Assembly (NCBI GenBank): GCA_030068145.1
Contig: JAPJBO010000403.1
Location: forward strand, 1 to 64,000
Length of the DNA: 64,000 nt
Origin: Diplonema papillatum
Lineage: Eukaryota; Euglenozoa; Diplonemea; Diplonemida; Diplonemidae
Direction: 5' to 3'
The notes beneath the pieces were generated by a model that worked only from the letters and a program-made list of their open reading frames with translations, searched no databases and had not been told where the DNA came from. Shown here piece by piece: positions 21,930-31,790 of the stretch. Each line of letters starts with the position of its first letter. Position 1 is the stretch's first letter. The translations under genes were made by a program, and so were the position numbers.

Positions 21930-22390
21930 ACCGCACGCGACGCCGAATCGAAACCCGCCCGTCGCCGCTCACACCTCCTCCGCTGCGCGCCCCCAACGGC
22001 CCCCAACGGCCACCCATTTCCCGGACCCTTGCAGGTTAGATAGAATCTTGACTAATGCCTGCGATGCCCCTCGATCCTTCGTTGGAAGAATCAGGCTAGC
22101 TCTTCCCTCCTGCTCTCTTCTTTTTTTACATAAGCGCCAGCTTGAAAGGAAATGCTCGACGATGCTGCCCGACAAAGAACAGAAGGGATCCAAAGTGCTG
22201 TAACTACCGAACCACGTGTTGAACGGACGTGAGGTCATGCGGGTCTACCCCTACACGACAAATCACACAAACACAACAGGTCAAAAGTCCTGAGTGAGAA
22301 AACAACACACGGTGGTGTAAGCGTCAGATTGTGTTTGTATTGTATTTGCCCCTTACCTCTATATTTCCCCCCTTCCATTCGGAGTCGAAG
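21930..22390 (+). repeat. Mosaic dispersed repeat
   Basis: 21,937-22,130 (CGCCGAATCGAAACC to CTGCTCTCTTCTTTTTTT) is homologous to 25,681-25,893, in the same orientation. 22,125-22,390 recurs inverted at about 60,775-61,015 in the first intron of the alpha/beta hydrolase. No coding frame. Confidence 0.65.
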
Positions 22391-23424
22391 CAGCTACGTC
22401 GAGTATTTTTTTGCCGCATGCGGCCTCAATGAAAACATACTGCCCAGACCCCTGCTCTAACAGCACAAAAGGAAACCCCCCCCTTCCCCCTCGCCTCGGA
22501 GACTTCAAAAAACCGACCGCTTACTACAAGAAACAGTCTTGAAAAGATATACGTTAAGAAGTCCCCCTGCGCGGCCCGGTCGCCGGCCGCCTTGACCATC
22601 GCCGTCACCAGCACCGAAGCGCTGCTCCGGTGACGCCCGGCAGTACCCGACTAGAACCGACGAGTCCAGCACCACCGCAGCCTTCTCTGCGCCCCTTTTT
22701 CGAAGGCTCGTCGTCGGTGTTGGATGTATAAGAAGAGGGAAAATCTAGAAAACTTAAAAAGGCGCTTCATTGTGCACAAGCTTACTGCGATCGGAAGAGA
22801 GCAGAAGCTCGGCAGGTGAACAGGTTTACAGTGTGTATGGGAAAGCGCAGATTCCGATTCCTTTTCGGGTTATGAACTTGTAAGTAACTTCCAGGAACAA
22901 TTGCAACCGGCAAGGGTTGCACCACGACGAAAGCGCGGAAAAAGTGACACTTCTGGAGTCACGTAGCGAAAGGCTGGATGGCATAGTGTGGTACTCATGC
23001 AAATGACTCCCCACGAACGCAACAAGAAGACGTGTATGGGAGAAAATATGTGAAAACGGGAGAAACTTCTCTCCCGCCGTTTATGGCAAAACGTGTACAC
23101 GTTTGCCACGGCGTAAAGATCTGCGTAGCTTTCAAGCGTATATGGTTCCTCGGGGAACAATTGAGGAGACTGTAAGCTTGGGCTGCATACAACTGCTGGA
23201 AATCGGGGTAACAGTCTTCGCGAGGAACTGGAAGCATAATCCTCCCTGACGCTGGTTTCGCTCGTGATGTTCATACCAATCCAAAGTTGAATCCCACTGG
23301 ATCCTTTGCATGGGAACTGTCGGTTTGCTGTGAGCACAACTCTTGGTTACTACTTTTCTTCCCCTGTCGGTTTAGCAGAAAGGAGCAGGCTCGTGGAAGC
23401 TGTATCGTCAGTATGTGAATTCGC
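22391..23424. other. Non-coding region containing a LINE tail
   Basis: GCCGCATGCGGCCTCAAT at 22,413-22,430 recurs at 26,084-26,101, on the other side of the cyclase-like gene. A LINE 3' end lies at 22,855-23,035. Nothing else is recognised. Confidence 0.45.
22855..23035 (+). mobile_element. LINE 3'-end fragment, diverged
   Basis: It matches the last codons and 3' UTR of the LINE at 8,230-13,110, including AAAGCGCGGAAAAAGTGACA, GGAGTCACGTAGCGAAA and GGCATAGTGTGGTACTCATG. Several substitutions mark it as older than the copy at 31.5 kb. Confidence 0.75.
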
Positions 23425-25260
23425 TCAGTTGTCGTTGAAAAAATGGGGAGTGACGAGAGGCAGTTGTGTGGTCGCAATGTCAGGTGAAGTCTTGACCCAT
23501 TCGACAAGTCGCCGAGCCGCAGGCTGTTGCTGCGGAGCCATCTGTGTCGCCAATACTTTATCCTTCTCCTCTTGCTGTCCCTTCAGGTAAGCAACGGTGA
23601 GCGTGTTCATGAAATTGACCTGCATCATTTTGGGAGACTGTACCGTGTACATCCACTCCGCGCCTTCTACCCCTTGGTTCGCACGTTCGACCTTCCACAG
23701 GATGAGGGGAAGAGACGTCAGCCCCTTGCAGTAGATGAGCTTTTCTGGCACAGCAACCACCTCATACGCAGTCATCACGTCTTTTGCCACGGTGGTGTCG
23801 ATCAGCAGTTTGATCTCCCAGTCCCTAGCTACAGAAACGATGGTGTGAGCCAGCGAATAGACTTGGCCGACTATGTTATACCTTCTAAGCGTCTCCGTCC
23901 CCACGTTCCCACAAAGGGCCTCGCCACTTGAAACCCCACAATGTGTCATGACGTTTGTCTTCTGCAAACCAACACCTATCTCGTACGCTGCCAGCACCGA
24001 CATGTTCCGATGACTGACGCACGGACGTGACGCATTCCACGAACATGCGACATGATCTCCCATGAAGAAGTCGACAATACCTTTTGAATTGCCCACGGAT
24101 TGGACTGTCACGGAGAGGAGTGACCTCTGAAGGCTCACGATGTTGCTTCTCGAGTCGTTGTCGCCAAGCTTCTTCGTGTCGCTACCCAACGCACAGGATT
24201 CCAACAGCCCGTGGAGCCCTCGCAGGTTGAGCGCTACAATCGAAACAGTTCGACGGATATACTCGTCATAAAAGGAACGGCGGGGACGAAGGTCGACGGT
24301 CGAAGGGCTGGAAGCCGAAGCATGGAAGAGGCACTCCTGATGTTCGGTTGCGGGACTCTCCGGGCTGCCGTTGCTGTCGTCTTCTGCGTACCTGAAGCAA
24401 GATTGTGGGAGGAACGGTTCGTACCGCTTCAGGTTGGAGAGCAGATCCGACAAAACCACGACGAATTCGTCAGGAATTTCCGGTTGCTTTTCGCCCGCGT
24501 CGTCGCTGTGCTTTGAGCACTTTTGCAGCAGCGCTTCGGCCTCGGCAAGCTGGAACCGAACCAACAACTTGGAAATATCCCTTGCGGCTTCGATGCTCGT
24601 CTGCATCTTCTCCTTCTCAGCGCACAGCTTCCGAGCGAAGCTTCGAGTGATGAGAAAGTCGATGACGAACACAGACGCTGAGCGCAGAAGGGCTTGCACG
24701 CCTTCATCTATCGATTTCTTGCACGGCGGCCGGCTGCACGCGCATTGCGCCACGCGAACGCTGTACGGATCGGTCAGTGCAACATCGTACAACCCAAACC
24801 TGAACACCTCCTCGGCCTCAGTAACGACCAACCAAGCGACCCCCATGGCCACCATCCAAGTGCTCAACTTCAACGGCAAGTTGCAGACCAACGCAATATC
24901 CGTCAGCAACACCAAAATGGGCCAAGAACGATCGGCCATCGCGGCGGCAAGATCCAGGTCACCGAGGAACAAGAAAAACACAGCGCCGACGAACCACGCG
25001 CACGCAGTCCGGTCGCTCATGTGTTTCAGGTAGAAGACGGACATCAAGAAGCAAGAGGACCAGACGCACATCCCCACAGACATGTAGAACATCAAGTCCA
25101 GGTCCTGGGCAGACAGCCGACCGAACGCACCAAAGGCAGTCACGCAACATATGACCAGCAGATTTCCCGTGTAGATCAACTTGCGAAGCATTTGGGTATC
25201 GGTGTCACCAGGCATCCGAATGCAACGGCCAAGTGGCTCTAAGAGCCGCGCAACATACAT
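23425..25260 (-). CDS. Multi-pass membrane protein with degenerate class III nucleotide cyclase domain
   Basis: 611 residues, intronless, ATG at 25260. Residues ~28-205 hold five or six hydrophobic segments (such as 'NLLVICCVTAFGAFG', 'CAWFVGAVFFLFLG', 'WPILVLLTDIALVC'), followed by a charged helical linker. Residues ~338-500 align with the class III cyclase fold: 'VSIVALNLRGLHGLLE' in place of the usual F-x-D-I-x-G-F-T, 'GIVDFFMGDHVACSW' for the second metal region, 'CGVSSGEALCGNVG' and 'YNIVGQVYSLAHTI'. The first metal-binding Asp is replaced (L-N-L) while the GDH Asp remains, so catalysis is doubtful and a pseudo-cyclase sensor or regulatory role is likely (inference). The Gln-rich C-terminus has no known motif. 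The gene is isolated, with repeats on both sides. Confidence 0.8.
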   Translation of the reverse strand: MYVARLLEPLGRCIRMPGDTDTQMLRKLIYTGNLLVICCVTAFGAFGRLSAQDLDLMFYMSVGMCVWSSCFLMSVFYLKHMSDRTACAWFVGAVFFLFLGDLDLAAAMADRSWPILVLLTDIALVCNLPLKLSTWMVAMGVAWLVVTEAEEVFRFGLYDVALTDPYSVRVAQCACSRPPCKKSIDEGVQALLRSASVFVIDFLITRSFARKLCAEKEKMQTSIEAARDISKLLVRFQLAEAEALLQKCSKHSDDAGEKQPEIPDEFVVVLSDLLSNLKRYEPFLPQSCFRYAEDDSNGSPESPATEHQECLFHASASSPSTVDLRPRRSFYDEYIRRTVSIVALNLRGLHGLLESCALGSDTKKLGDNDSRSNIVSLQRSLLSVTVQSVGNSKGIVDFFMGDHVACSWNASRPCVSHRNMSVLAAYEIGVGLQKTNVMTHCGVSSGEALCGNVGTETLRRYNIVGQVYSLAHTIVSVARDWEIKLLIDTTVAKDVMTAYEVVAVPEKLIYCKGLTSLPLILWKVERANQGVEGAEWMYTVQSPKMMQVNFMNTLTVAYLKGQQEEKDKVLATQMAPQQQPAARRLVEWVKTSPDIATTQLPLVTPHFFNDN

Positions 25261-25532
25261 GTTCGTTACTTTTGTGTTCCCTGCCGCAGGCGCGTAGTGT
25301 CGTCAGCTACTTGGTAGTTCAATAACTACCACTACTTCTCCTGTTTCCGGGGAGGCTTGGGCAGGCACCCAGAGTAATTGGTGCATCTCTCCTTACTGGC
25401 TTCCGGAGGAGAGACGCGAGCGAGAGTCACTTGGCAACAACCTTATTTCTCTGGGTTTAGAAGTCCCAGTTGGCTACAGAGGCCGCACACCTCACATTCG
25501 TCTTAGCGGTCCCTCTGGTTCGAGTGACAAGA

Positions 25533-25620
25533 AACCTGGTTGATCCCGCCAGTAGTCATGTGCTTGTGTCAAGGATTAAGCCACGCAAGTCTCGGAGTAA
25601 ATGGATTAACAGGGGGTCTG
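25533..25620 (+). rRNA. 18S rRNA 5'-end fragment, copy 2
   Basis: Starts AACCTGGTTGATCCCGCCAG, runs through GGATTAAGCCACGCAAGTC and stops at GGGGGTCTG, about 88 nt, after which the sequence departs from rRNA. The upstream CGAGTGACAAGAA is shared with copy 1. Confidence 0.8.
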
Positions 25621-26151
25621 ACTGTGTCAACTTCGAGTACGAGTGGCGCACATTGGCAACCTCTTTATTGTTTCTGCCCGTGACGCCGAATCGAAACCTG
25701 CCCCTCGCCGCACAAACCTCCTCCGCTGCGCGCCCCCATCGGCCACCTGACAAAACCCATTTCGCGGACCCTTGCAGGTCAGGTAGGATCTTGACTAATC
25801 CCCGCGGTGCCCCTTGATCCCTTGGATAATCAGGCCAGCTCTTGCTCGGGGCCAGTGAGCCTCCGGACAACTCCTCCTGCTCTCTTCTTTTTTTCCCCAA
25901 CGACAGCAAGTGTCAGACTAGCCCACCCGAAGGCAGTTGTTTTCTTTAGGCAGGTTTACGATATGACCATTGTCAATTTGCCACCTGAAACCACGTCCAG
26001 GATTTGGGCTCACGGTAGTGCGGTCAACGAAAACCCTAGTTTCCCTTTTCTACTTTCTCCTACTCTCGCGGTGTACGGTTTTTGCCGCATGCGGCCTCAA
26101 TAAAAATAGGGTAATATACAGATATATGCGCACTTGGTGCGTTTGACAGGT

Positions 26152-26221
26152 CACTCGAGAACCCAAATTTTTGGCTCGAGACCCGGGGGGGTCGAGAGCC
26201 AAAAACTTGGGTTCGAGAGTG
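26152..26221. repeat. Long hairpin palindrome
   Basis: The left arm CACTCGAGAACCCAAATTTT plus TGGCTCGAGACCC pairs with the right arm GGGTCGAGAGCCAAAAACTT plus GGGTTCGAGAGTG with few mismatches, separated only by a few G. It could be a small foldback element or a structured RNA; not resolved. Confidence 0.7.
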
Positions 26222-26422
26222 TTTTATTTCTCCATTAACAGGGTATAAGGTGATTTTTTGCATTCGGGGTTCAGTTAAGTCACTCCTTTTGCCTCCCAAA
26301 AATGCCAGAAATGGGGTATAGTGACAAAAAGGGGGTGTAAAACACTTTTTGGAGTGTGATAAAGCAGTGAGTAGCAAAACACATCATCTAGGTGCCCACC
26401 CCCCCCTTCAAAACAAGAAGTC

Positions 26423-26725
26423 ATGCCCCAACGGGCAAAGAAGCGCGCGCCAAGCAGTTCTTGTGACTCGTCGTCGACATCGTCGAGCTCTTCCTCCGAG
26501 GATCAAAAGAAGAAGAAGAAGGCAAAGCTGGACGCAATTGCCGACGGAATGCAGCCGAAGCAGAGCAAAGAGGTGTACCAGAAGACCTGGGACGACTTGC
26601 TCGAGTTCTCCAACATCAAGAAGAGACGTCCCACCCACCAAGACGTCCTCCTCTACATGGCGCACCTCTTTGACATCAAGAAGCTGAGCTACAAGACGCT
26701 CTGGTCGAAGAGCAGCATGATTAAC
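26423..26725 (+). pseudogene. Tyrosine-recombinase-like N-terminal fragment
   Basis: ATG 26423 opens a frame with a Ser-rich then Lys-rich leader, followed by 'YQKTWDDLLEFSNIKKRRPT', 'QDVLLYMAHLF' and 'LSYKTLWSKSSMIN'. This pattern (W..L..F, P-T..D-V-L-Y, S..T-L-W-S-x-x-S) resembles the core-binding domain of tyrosine recombinases such as those of Crypton-like elements. After residue ~100 the frame becomes low quality and stops at 26827, and no catalytic Arg/His/Tyr domain follows. It is either truncated or unrelated. Confidence 0.4.
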
Positions 26726-27594
26726 TGTCTTTGTTTTCGATCTTTCTGTGTTTTTTTCTCCTTGCGCGACGAACATCCGCCTCGAACCACTGTATCGAAC
26801 CACCATGCTGCATGCTTATTACAGTGAAAATCACCCGGAACTGTCTTTTTTTGGATGCCCAACAAGAAAAAACGGGGAGTGTCAAAAAGTGCCTGTAGAG
26901 TGTCAAAAAGTGCCTGTAGAGTGTCAAAAAGTGCCTGGGCGAACAGGTCGTCCACACCTGTCGGGGAGGCTCGGTGGTCCTCGGGTCGTAGATCAGGCAT
27001 GCTTCCAAAGAGAAAACAGAAAAAGAGATGCCTGCACAGACCAAGCGCGGTGCCGGGGACATTGGTTCGGACGGGCCCGGACGCCCTTTCCTATATTGGG
27101 CATGACCCCTTTTCCCGAACTGGGGGGGTCGGCGACGCACACGCAACCTTTCCCCCGTGGCCAAGAAGGTCGCCCCGAAGAAGTGTGAAAACGGGAAGCA
27201 AGGCAGAGTCGCCCCGAAAGCCGTTCCTTCGGCTGGCAGCGACAGTGACGGCTAGGAAACCGAAGCGACTTCGGTTGCGACTTCCGCAGCTGCGCACGGG
27301 CATTCTGAATACATGCCCTGCTTGTAACTGGGGTCGCTCGGGGGTTTCAACCCTGAGTACGAGGCTGACCCCGAACGAGCTCTCGCTCAGGGCAAACTCC
27401 TCATCAACGACGACATCACGCAGTGTTTGGCTCCGAAACTCGGCGGGAGAGGGTGACGATGAGGTAGGCGAGTATTGAATTACCCGCTTTCTCCCCGCTT
27501 TGCCCGCTTTTTCCCCGCTTTTTCCAGATTTGGGAAAAAAGAAAAAAAAGGCGGGGATCCCGCTTTTTTTTAAGGCGGGGTACAAGTATGTTTT
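26726..27594. other. Non-coding region with 21-bp triplicate
   Basis: 26,877-26,938 holds three copies of GAGTGTCAAAAAGTGCCTGT. A weak Lys-rich frame near 27,150-27,255 has no recognisable domain. 27,480-27,560 is rich in CCCGCTTT repeats. Confidence 0.4.
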
Positions 27595-27706
27595 TTGGTC
27601 CAAAATTTGGGTCCAAAAATTTGGGTCCAAAATTTGGGTCCTAAAATTTGGGTCCTAAAATTTGGGTCCAAAAATTGGGTCCAAAAATTGGGTCCAAAAA
27701 TTGGGT
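27595..27706 (+). repeat. TTGGGTCCAAAA tandem array
   Basis: Nine or more units of TTGGGTCCAAAA(A) with small variants. The array cuts into the reverse transcriptase of the adjacent element right after its motif C region, so it replaces the rest of that gene. A short diverged relative lies near 59,700-59,745. Confidence 0.85.
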
Positions 27707-28356
27707 CTTCCGCCTCGGCCAAAGAATCGCCCACGATGACAAAATTGTCAACCCACGGGAGACCGTCAGTCTCCGGCAGGATGACGCGAGAAGCTCTCTG
27801 CGCTATCGCCGGAGCCCAGCTCCAGCCCATGCACATCGCCTTTAAACGGGTTCTGACGAAACTCCCACGTGGACCCGCAAGGTTCATGCCGAAATACCCG
27901 CGGACGCCCTCCTCCACTTCGAACTGGTAGAAGTAGCTCTTCGCATCCGCCAGGAAGACGACCGCCGAGCTTAGCACCCGATCGATCACGTCGGGCATGG
28001 AGGGCAGGAGCATCGGAGGCGGTCGGGGCATGACGGCGTTCAGCTTCCGTCCATCGCACACGAACCTCTCCCCCCCGCTCTTCTTGGAAACCGTGAAGGC
28101 GGGGCACGACTCTCGGATGCTCGTGTGCCACCTCCGCGACACCGTACTTCAGCAGGTCCGGAAGGTGGTGCAGCATCCGCCTCGAGGTCCCGCGCGCTAT
28201 GGCCTCTGAGCGCCAAGAGGAGGTGTCGTGGACTAGCGCGGACTCGAAAACCCCACGCGACCTGATCACGTCCAACACGCCTTCGAGAAGGCCGAGTGAA
28301 TCCATGGCCAAAAAGCGCTTGTCCAGATCCATGAAGGAGGACGTGATGGGCGCCAA
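27707..28356 (-). pseudogene. Truncated, frameshifted reverse transcriptase of the VIPER/DIRS-like element
   Basis: The first frame (from 28356) has 'LDVIRSRGVFESALVHD' and 'LLKYGVAEVA'. A shift of frame near 28,140 leads to 'RFVCDGRKLNAVM', 'VVFLADAKSYFYQFEV' (motif A), 'CMGWSWAPAIAQ' (motif B) and 'WVDNFVIVGD' at the motif C position, where Y-x-D-D is expected. Loss of the second Asp, the frameshift and the array that truncates it make it non-functional. It aligns with the intact RT in the actin intron ('VVVDLKSYFFQF', 'MGWSFSPVIAQ', 'WYDD'). Confidence 0.75.
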
Positions 28357-28615
28357 TTAGCCCTCCGAGCTGCGCTGGGCCGGAAGAGCGGCAAGCTCGT
28401 TGACTATGAGGTCGCCCCCGTATGCGACCGTGACGAAAGGCGTAAACTCCGACGGCGGGGCATCACTGATGTCCCCATGGTGCAAGACCGCCTCCAAAAA
28501 TGCCGGAGGGGCACATCCTGCGACAAGGCATCGGGTCCAGGATAGCACTTGGACAGGGGGTTACGAGGAGCCCTCTTCGGTGGCCTATACGGGAAAACCG
28601 GCTCCAAAGGGAGGC

Positions 28616-29600
28616 TTACAGGAGGGTTGCCGACGCGCATGCCGTCTCCCGGACGAGGGGCACCTCCGCCTCCGGGAGGTAGCGTACCAAAGCGTCCTGG
28701 GTCGCGTGGCGGGACACCCTTTGGAGCGTGTCGAGGTCGACGCCCATTTTTAGGAGGCGAAACAGCGCCCCCCGGCGGAGAGAGTGCCCCGTCAGGGCCT
28801 GATTCGACCTCTTCAACGCCGCTACGACGCGGCGGAACGTGACGCCCGCGAAAATGCGCTGACCCGGGCGTGCGGAGCGGAGGAGAGATCGGAGAGTCTC
28901 GTCCTCCTCCGGTGGAAGGACCACGCCGGTCACTTGTCCCAAACGGAAGGGGTCCGACTTCGAACCGACCCAGTTCACGGACCAGAAGTCGGGGCTCTCG
29001 GTCACGTTCCGGGCCTCCCTGGTGAGAACGTCGTCCACCCGGGCTGCTCCCTGCCACGCGAGAGTGATGGCCAGACGCATCACGGGATCCGTCTCGAGGC
29101 GCACGGCGCGCGCCACATCTTCTTTCGTCGCCGGAACTGCCTGCTTGGCGGGACGCAAGGCACCCGCCCTCTTCAGGGATCGGACGAAGTCTCGAACCAG
29201 CTGGCTCTCTATGGGCCGACCGAGTCGCCTCTCCGCGGACTGTATGTTGACCACATACTGTACCGCGGTGGATGTCGAGATGCTGTTGGGCTCGCGCGAC
29301 AAGAGACGCGTCACGAACAGAACGACCGCCGTCGGAACGTCCAACGGCGTACCGAATCGCGTCTCCCAGTGACGGCGGAACTCTAGGAAACGCCGGTATA
29401 CCGAATGAACGCCGCGTCGCGTCGACAACGCCAGCGCGTCGCCGATGTACGAGTTGGCCTTGCCAACAAGTCTCTCCCGCTCGCCGTTCGACAGCGGAGG
29501 CTCCAACAAAAGCGCCCGACCACCGGATGTCGCGCGCGGAGGTGGGGGGAAACGGTCCAAGACACTCACCGAGACCCTTTCCTCCTGCTGCCGGCGCGTG
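28616..29600 (-). CDS. Tyrosine recombinase of the VIPER/DIRS-like element
   Basis: About 320 residues, read from roughly 29,600 because upstream codons in this frame are low-complexity antisense of ORF1. A core-binding region ('NSYIGDALALSTRRGVHSVY', 'RFLEFRRHW') is followed by the catalytic domain: first Arg in 'WQGAARVDDVLTRE', a Lys in 'VGSKSDPF', H-x-x-R in 'TGHSLRRGALFRL', a second His in 'RVSRHATQDAL' and the Tyr in 'LVRYLPEAE'. All residues of the family's catalytic set appear present. It has no good ATG and overlaps the 3' end of ORF1, so expression by frameshift or re-initiation is likely, as in DIRS-type elements. It would integrate circular DNA copies without target duplication. 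Confidence 0.8.
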
Positions 29601-30485
29601 CCCCGTCCGCCTGAGGAGGGGGGGCTGCGCTGTGGGGAGGGGCAGCGCGCCTCGTCGGCTGTAACCACGATCCCCGCGACCTGGCAGGCTTCGCCGGCCG
29701 TTCGTCCGCCTTCCGCATCGCCTGGAACCCCCGGCGCAGGTAGGCGGGCACCTCGTCCTCCTCGTGGTACCCCTTCTGGAGGTCCGCCGCAACGGACCAG
29801 CCCGCCTTGAGGGCTGTTTTGAGCACCACCATGCGGTGCAGGGTGCTCTCCGCGAGCCGCACCATCCCCTCTTGGTCGGAGGTGTCGTCCATCAGATGTA
29901 GGATGCACGAGAGGTGGTGGAGGAGGTGCTGGCCGTCGTTCGCCAGGGCCTGCGACCCATTTAGGACTTCCGCAAAAATATCGCGGATGTGGACGAGGAG
30001 CAGCGACTTCTCGACCGGCCCGTAGGACAGCCACACGCGGGGGTCGAGGAGCCCGGGGCCCGGGGTGATCAGCGCTGGTTGGGATTGAACGGACCCGCGC
30101 TCCAGCGCGTCGAGCGGGTCCTGCTGAAAAACTTCCGTCTGGAGGGTGCCGAGAAATGTTGCCCCGCGAAGGGGTTCTCCTGGGCCGGTTGGGAGGGCTG
30201 CGTCCCGAACGGGACGCGCGAGGCATCGACGAGGGGGGGCGGAGGCGGCACCTCCATGCCGCGCTGGACAGATGGACGCTGAGGGGCTGGGGGCGAGGAG
30301 CGTTCCACGAGCGCCAGCACCATCGCGGTGAGGCGCTCCACCTGGCTCTCCAGGCGCCGGATGTCGTCCGGGCGTTCCGCAAACGTCACCCGCCTCGCCG
30401 GTGTGTCCTGCACGTCGACCTGCAGGGCCCGGGCGACCTCTTCGTCCCCCTCCGGTGTTCCCTCCGGCGTCACTGGTTCTTGCAT
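29566..30485 (-). pseudogene. ORF1 (gag-like) of the VIPER/DIRS-like element, one frameshift
   Basis: ATG 30485 opens an acidic frame ('MQEPVTPEGTPEGDEEVARA') with a short coiled-coil-like stretch ('DDIRRLESQVERLTAMVLAL') and a Pro-rich segment. Near 30,100-30,140 the sensible reading moves to another frame with 'ALITPGPGLLDPRVWLSYG', a helical region and a basic Arg/Pro-rich C-terminus ending at 29566. The two halves are probably one protein disrupted by an indel or read by programmed frameshift. No zinc knuckle was seen; nucleic-acid binding by the basic tail is an inference. Confidence 0.55.
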
Positions 30486-30528
30486 CTGTCGTGCTCATCA
30501 GAAGTGCCCCACTTGAAACCAGGATTTT

Positions 30529-30772
30529 CAAAGGCCGCGGAGGTCAGCGGACCGGAGCTACCGGAGAGGGTGTATGTGTGTTGTGTGGTAACCTGATACG
30601 TGTGTGTGTGCGATGATGTGGGTTTGCGTGGCAGCCTGATACGTGTGCGCTGGCTGTTGCACGAGCTCGATGTTCCGCATGGATGCTTGGTGCCGTGTGC
30701 CGTGGGCACCGCCCGCTGCACACGGGGATTCGTTTGCGACAATAAAACCTCGGAGGGAAAAAGACTGCGTGC
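30529..30772 (+). repeat. 244-bp direct repeat, copy 1
   Basis: Runs from TTTTCAAAGGCCGCGGAGG to TTATCCCACTCAA and is nearly identical to 33,396-33,652. It contains GGTAACCTGATACGTGTGTG, GCACACGGGGATTCGTTTGC and AATAAAA. It lies immediately upstream of ORF1 of the retroelement. Confidence 0.9.
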
Positions 30773-30789
30773 TTATCCCACTCAATGAT

Positions 30790-31003
30790 GATGACTTATC
30801 TTTTAATATCTGTGAAAAAAAGCAGCCCTTACTACAGTAAGCTTATGAAAATTGGTAGTGATGGAACAATAGTTAACCCATTTGTTAATAATGATTTTAC
30901 AACCCTTATGAACACTTACAACAACCAAAATGATGGAGTAGACTTTATGCCATGTTTTGTAAGTATTGATAAATCTATAGAATCAATGAAAAATTCCGAG
31001 TGT
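30790..31003 (+). other. AT-rich island with coding-like composition
   Basis: About 210 bp far more AT-rich than the surroundings. It reads openly in one frame as 'LMKIGSDGTIVNPFVNNDF', 'MNTYNNQNDGVDFMPCF' and 'SIDKSIESMKNS', rich in Asn, Lys, Ile and Phe. It starts right after the 244-bp repeat ends. No homologue is recognised; an insert from an AT-rich genome (organelle, virus, bacterium or contaminant) is possible. Confidence 0.45.
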
Positions 31004-31488
31004 GAGAACAGGTCTGGGAGCGATTTCCCCTGTGCCTCGAGTCATTCGCTTTACCTGGTGTAACTCGTTTAAGTTTTGTCCAGGTATCCTGAGGAAAAGT
31101 TCAGAGTGAACCTGCTACTAGCTGGTTCGATAGACCTGTCGCATACAGCTTTGGCGAGCGATTGCACGTCAACACCGCCTGGGATCGCCCCTCCCCCCAA
31201 GCAAGTGTAGCACCTCCTACTTGAACACGATATTGCACCCCGTTAGTGGTGTGCAACGTCCTGCCCCTTCGACGCCGGCGCAGAAAGTGAAAAAGAAGTG
31301 GCGCAGTTTTGTTGTATTCTTTGAAGCATTGAGAAAGTTTAGCATTCACAAAAATGGAAGTAAGCAAGGGCCAGGAGAAAGGGCTGGGAAGCAAAGATTT
31401 CTTCGGTTTTCGGATTGCCGCCGGCGCAGAAAGTGAAAAAGAAGTGGCTCAGTTTTGTTGTATTCTTTTGAAGCATTGCTTCAAAGCT
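31004..31488. other. Non-coding with partial tandem duplication
   Basis: 31,272-31,345 and 31,422-31,492 share CGCCGGCGCAGAAAGTGAAA and AGTTTTGTTGTATTCTTT, a ~150 bp spaced duplication. The second copy runs into the LINE tail. No gene. Confidence 0.55.
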
Positions 31489-31790
31489 TTTACTGATACT
31501 GGTTCCGACCCTCCACGGGTCACACAACGATCGCGCCCTCCCGCCGGCTCTTCCCGGCTACTCGCGTCCTCCGCATCGCGGCGTGCCTATCGGCGCAAGC
31601 GAGAAAGCGAAGACTCCGATTCCTTTTCGGATTATGAGATCGTGAGCAACTGCCGACAACAGTTGCAGCCGACTAGAGTTGCGCCGCGCCGAAAGCGCGG
31701 AAAAAGTGACCCTTCTGGAGTCACGTAGCGAAAAGCTGGCATAGTGTGGTACTCATTTGCTTGCAAATGACTCCCCACTAACGCAACAAG
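31489..31790 (+). mobile_element. LINE 3'-end fragment, recent
   Basis: Nearly identical to the last ~70 codons and 3' UTR of the LINE at 8,230-13,110 ('SDPPRVTQRSRPPAGSSRLL', 'KRGKSDPSGVT' then stop), ending after GGCATAGTGTGGTACTCATT. It is heavily 5' truncated. Confidence 0.85.

Larger units (their letters stand above)
25261..26422. other. Non-coding region with 18S fragment, mosaic repeat and hairpin
   Basis: Holds the second 18S fragment (25,533-25,620), the mosaic repeat copy (25,681-25,893), GCCGCATGCGGCCTCAAT at 26,084-26,101, and a long palindrome at 26,152-26,221. No coding frame. Confidence 0.5.
27707..30531 (-). mobile_element. Tyrosine-recombinase (VIPER/DIRS-like) retrotransposon, 3' truncated
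   Basis: Minus-strand order is ORF1, then tyrosine recombinase, then reverse transcriptase. This is the order described for DIRS1 and for trypanosomatid VIPER elements. No DDE integrase or LTR was seen. The RT is cut by the TTGGGTCC array, so RNase H and the 3' end are lost. The 244 bp repeat at 30,529-30,772 lies directly upstream of ORF1 and is a candidate 5' terminal region. Confidence 0.7.

Noticed and set aside
28404..29792. 462-residue minus-strand frame
   Set aside because: Arg/Gly-rich shadow of the recombinase frame.
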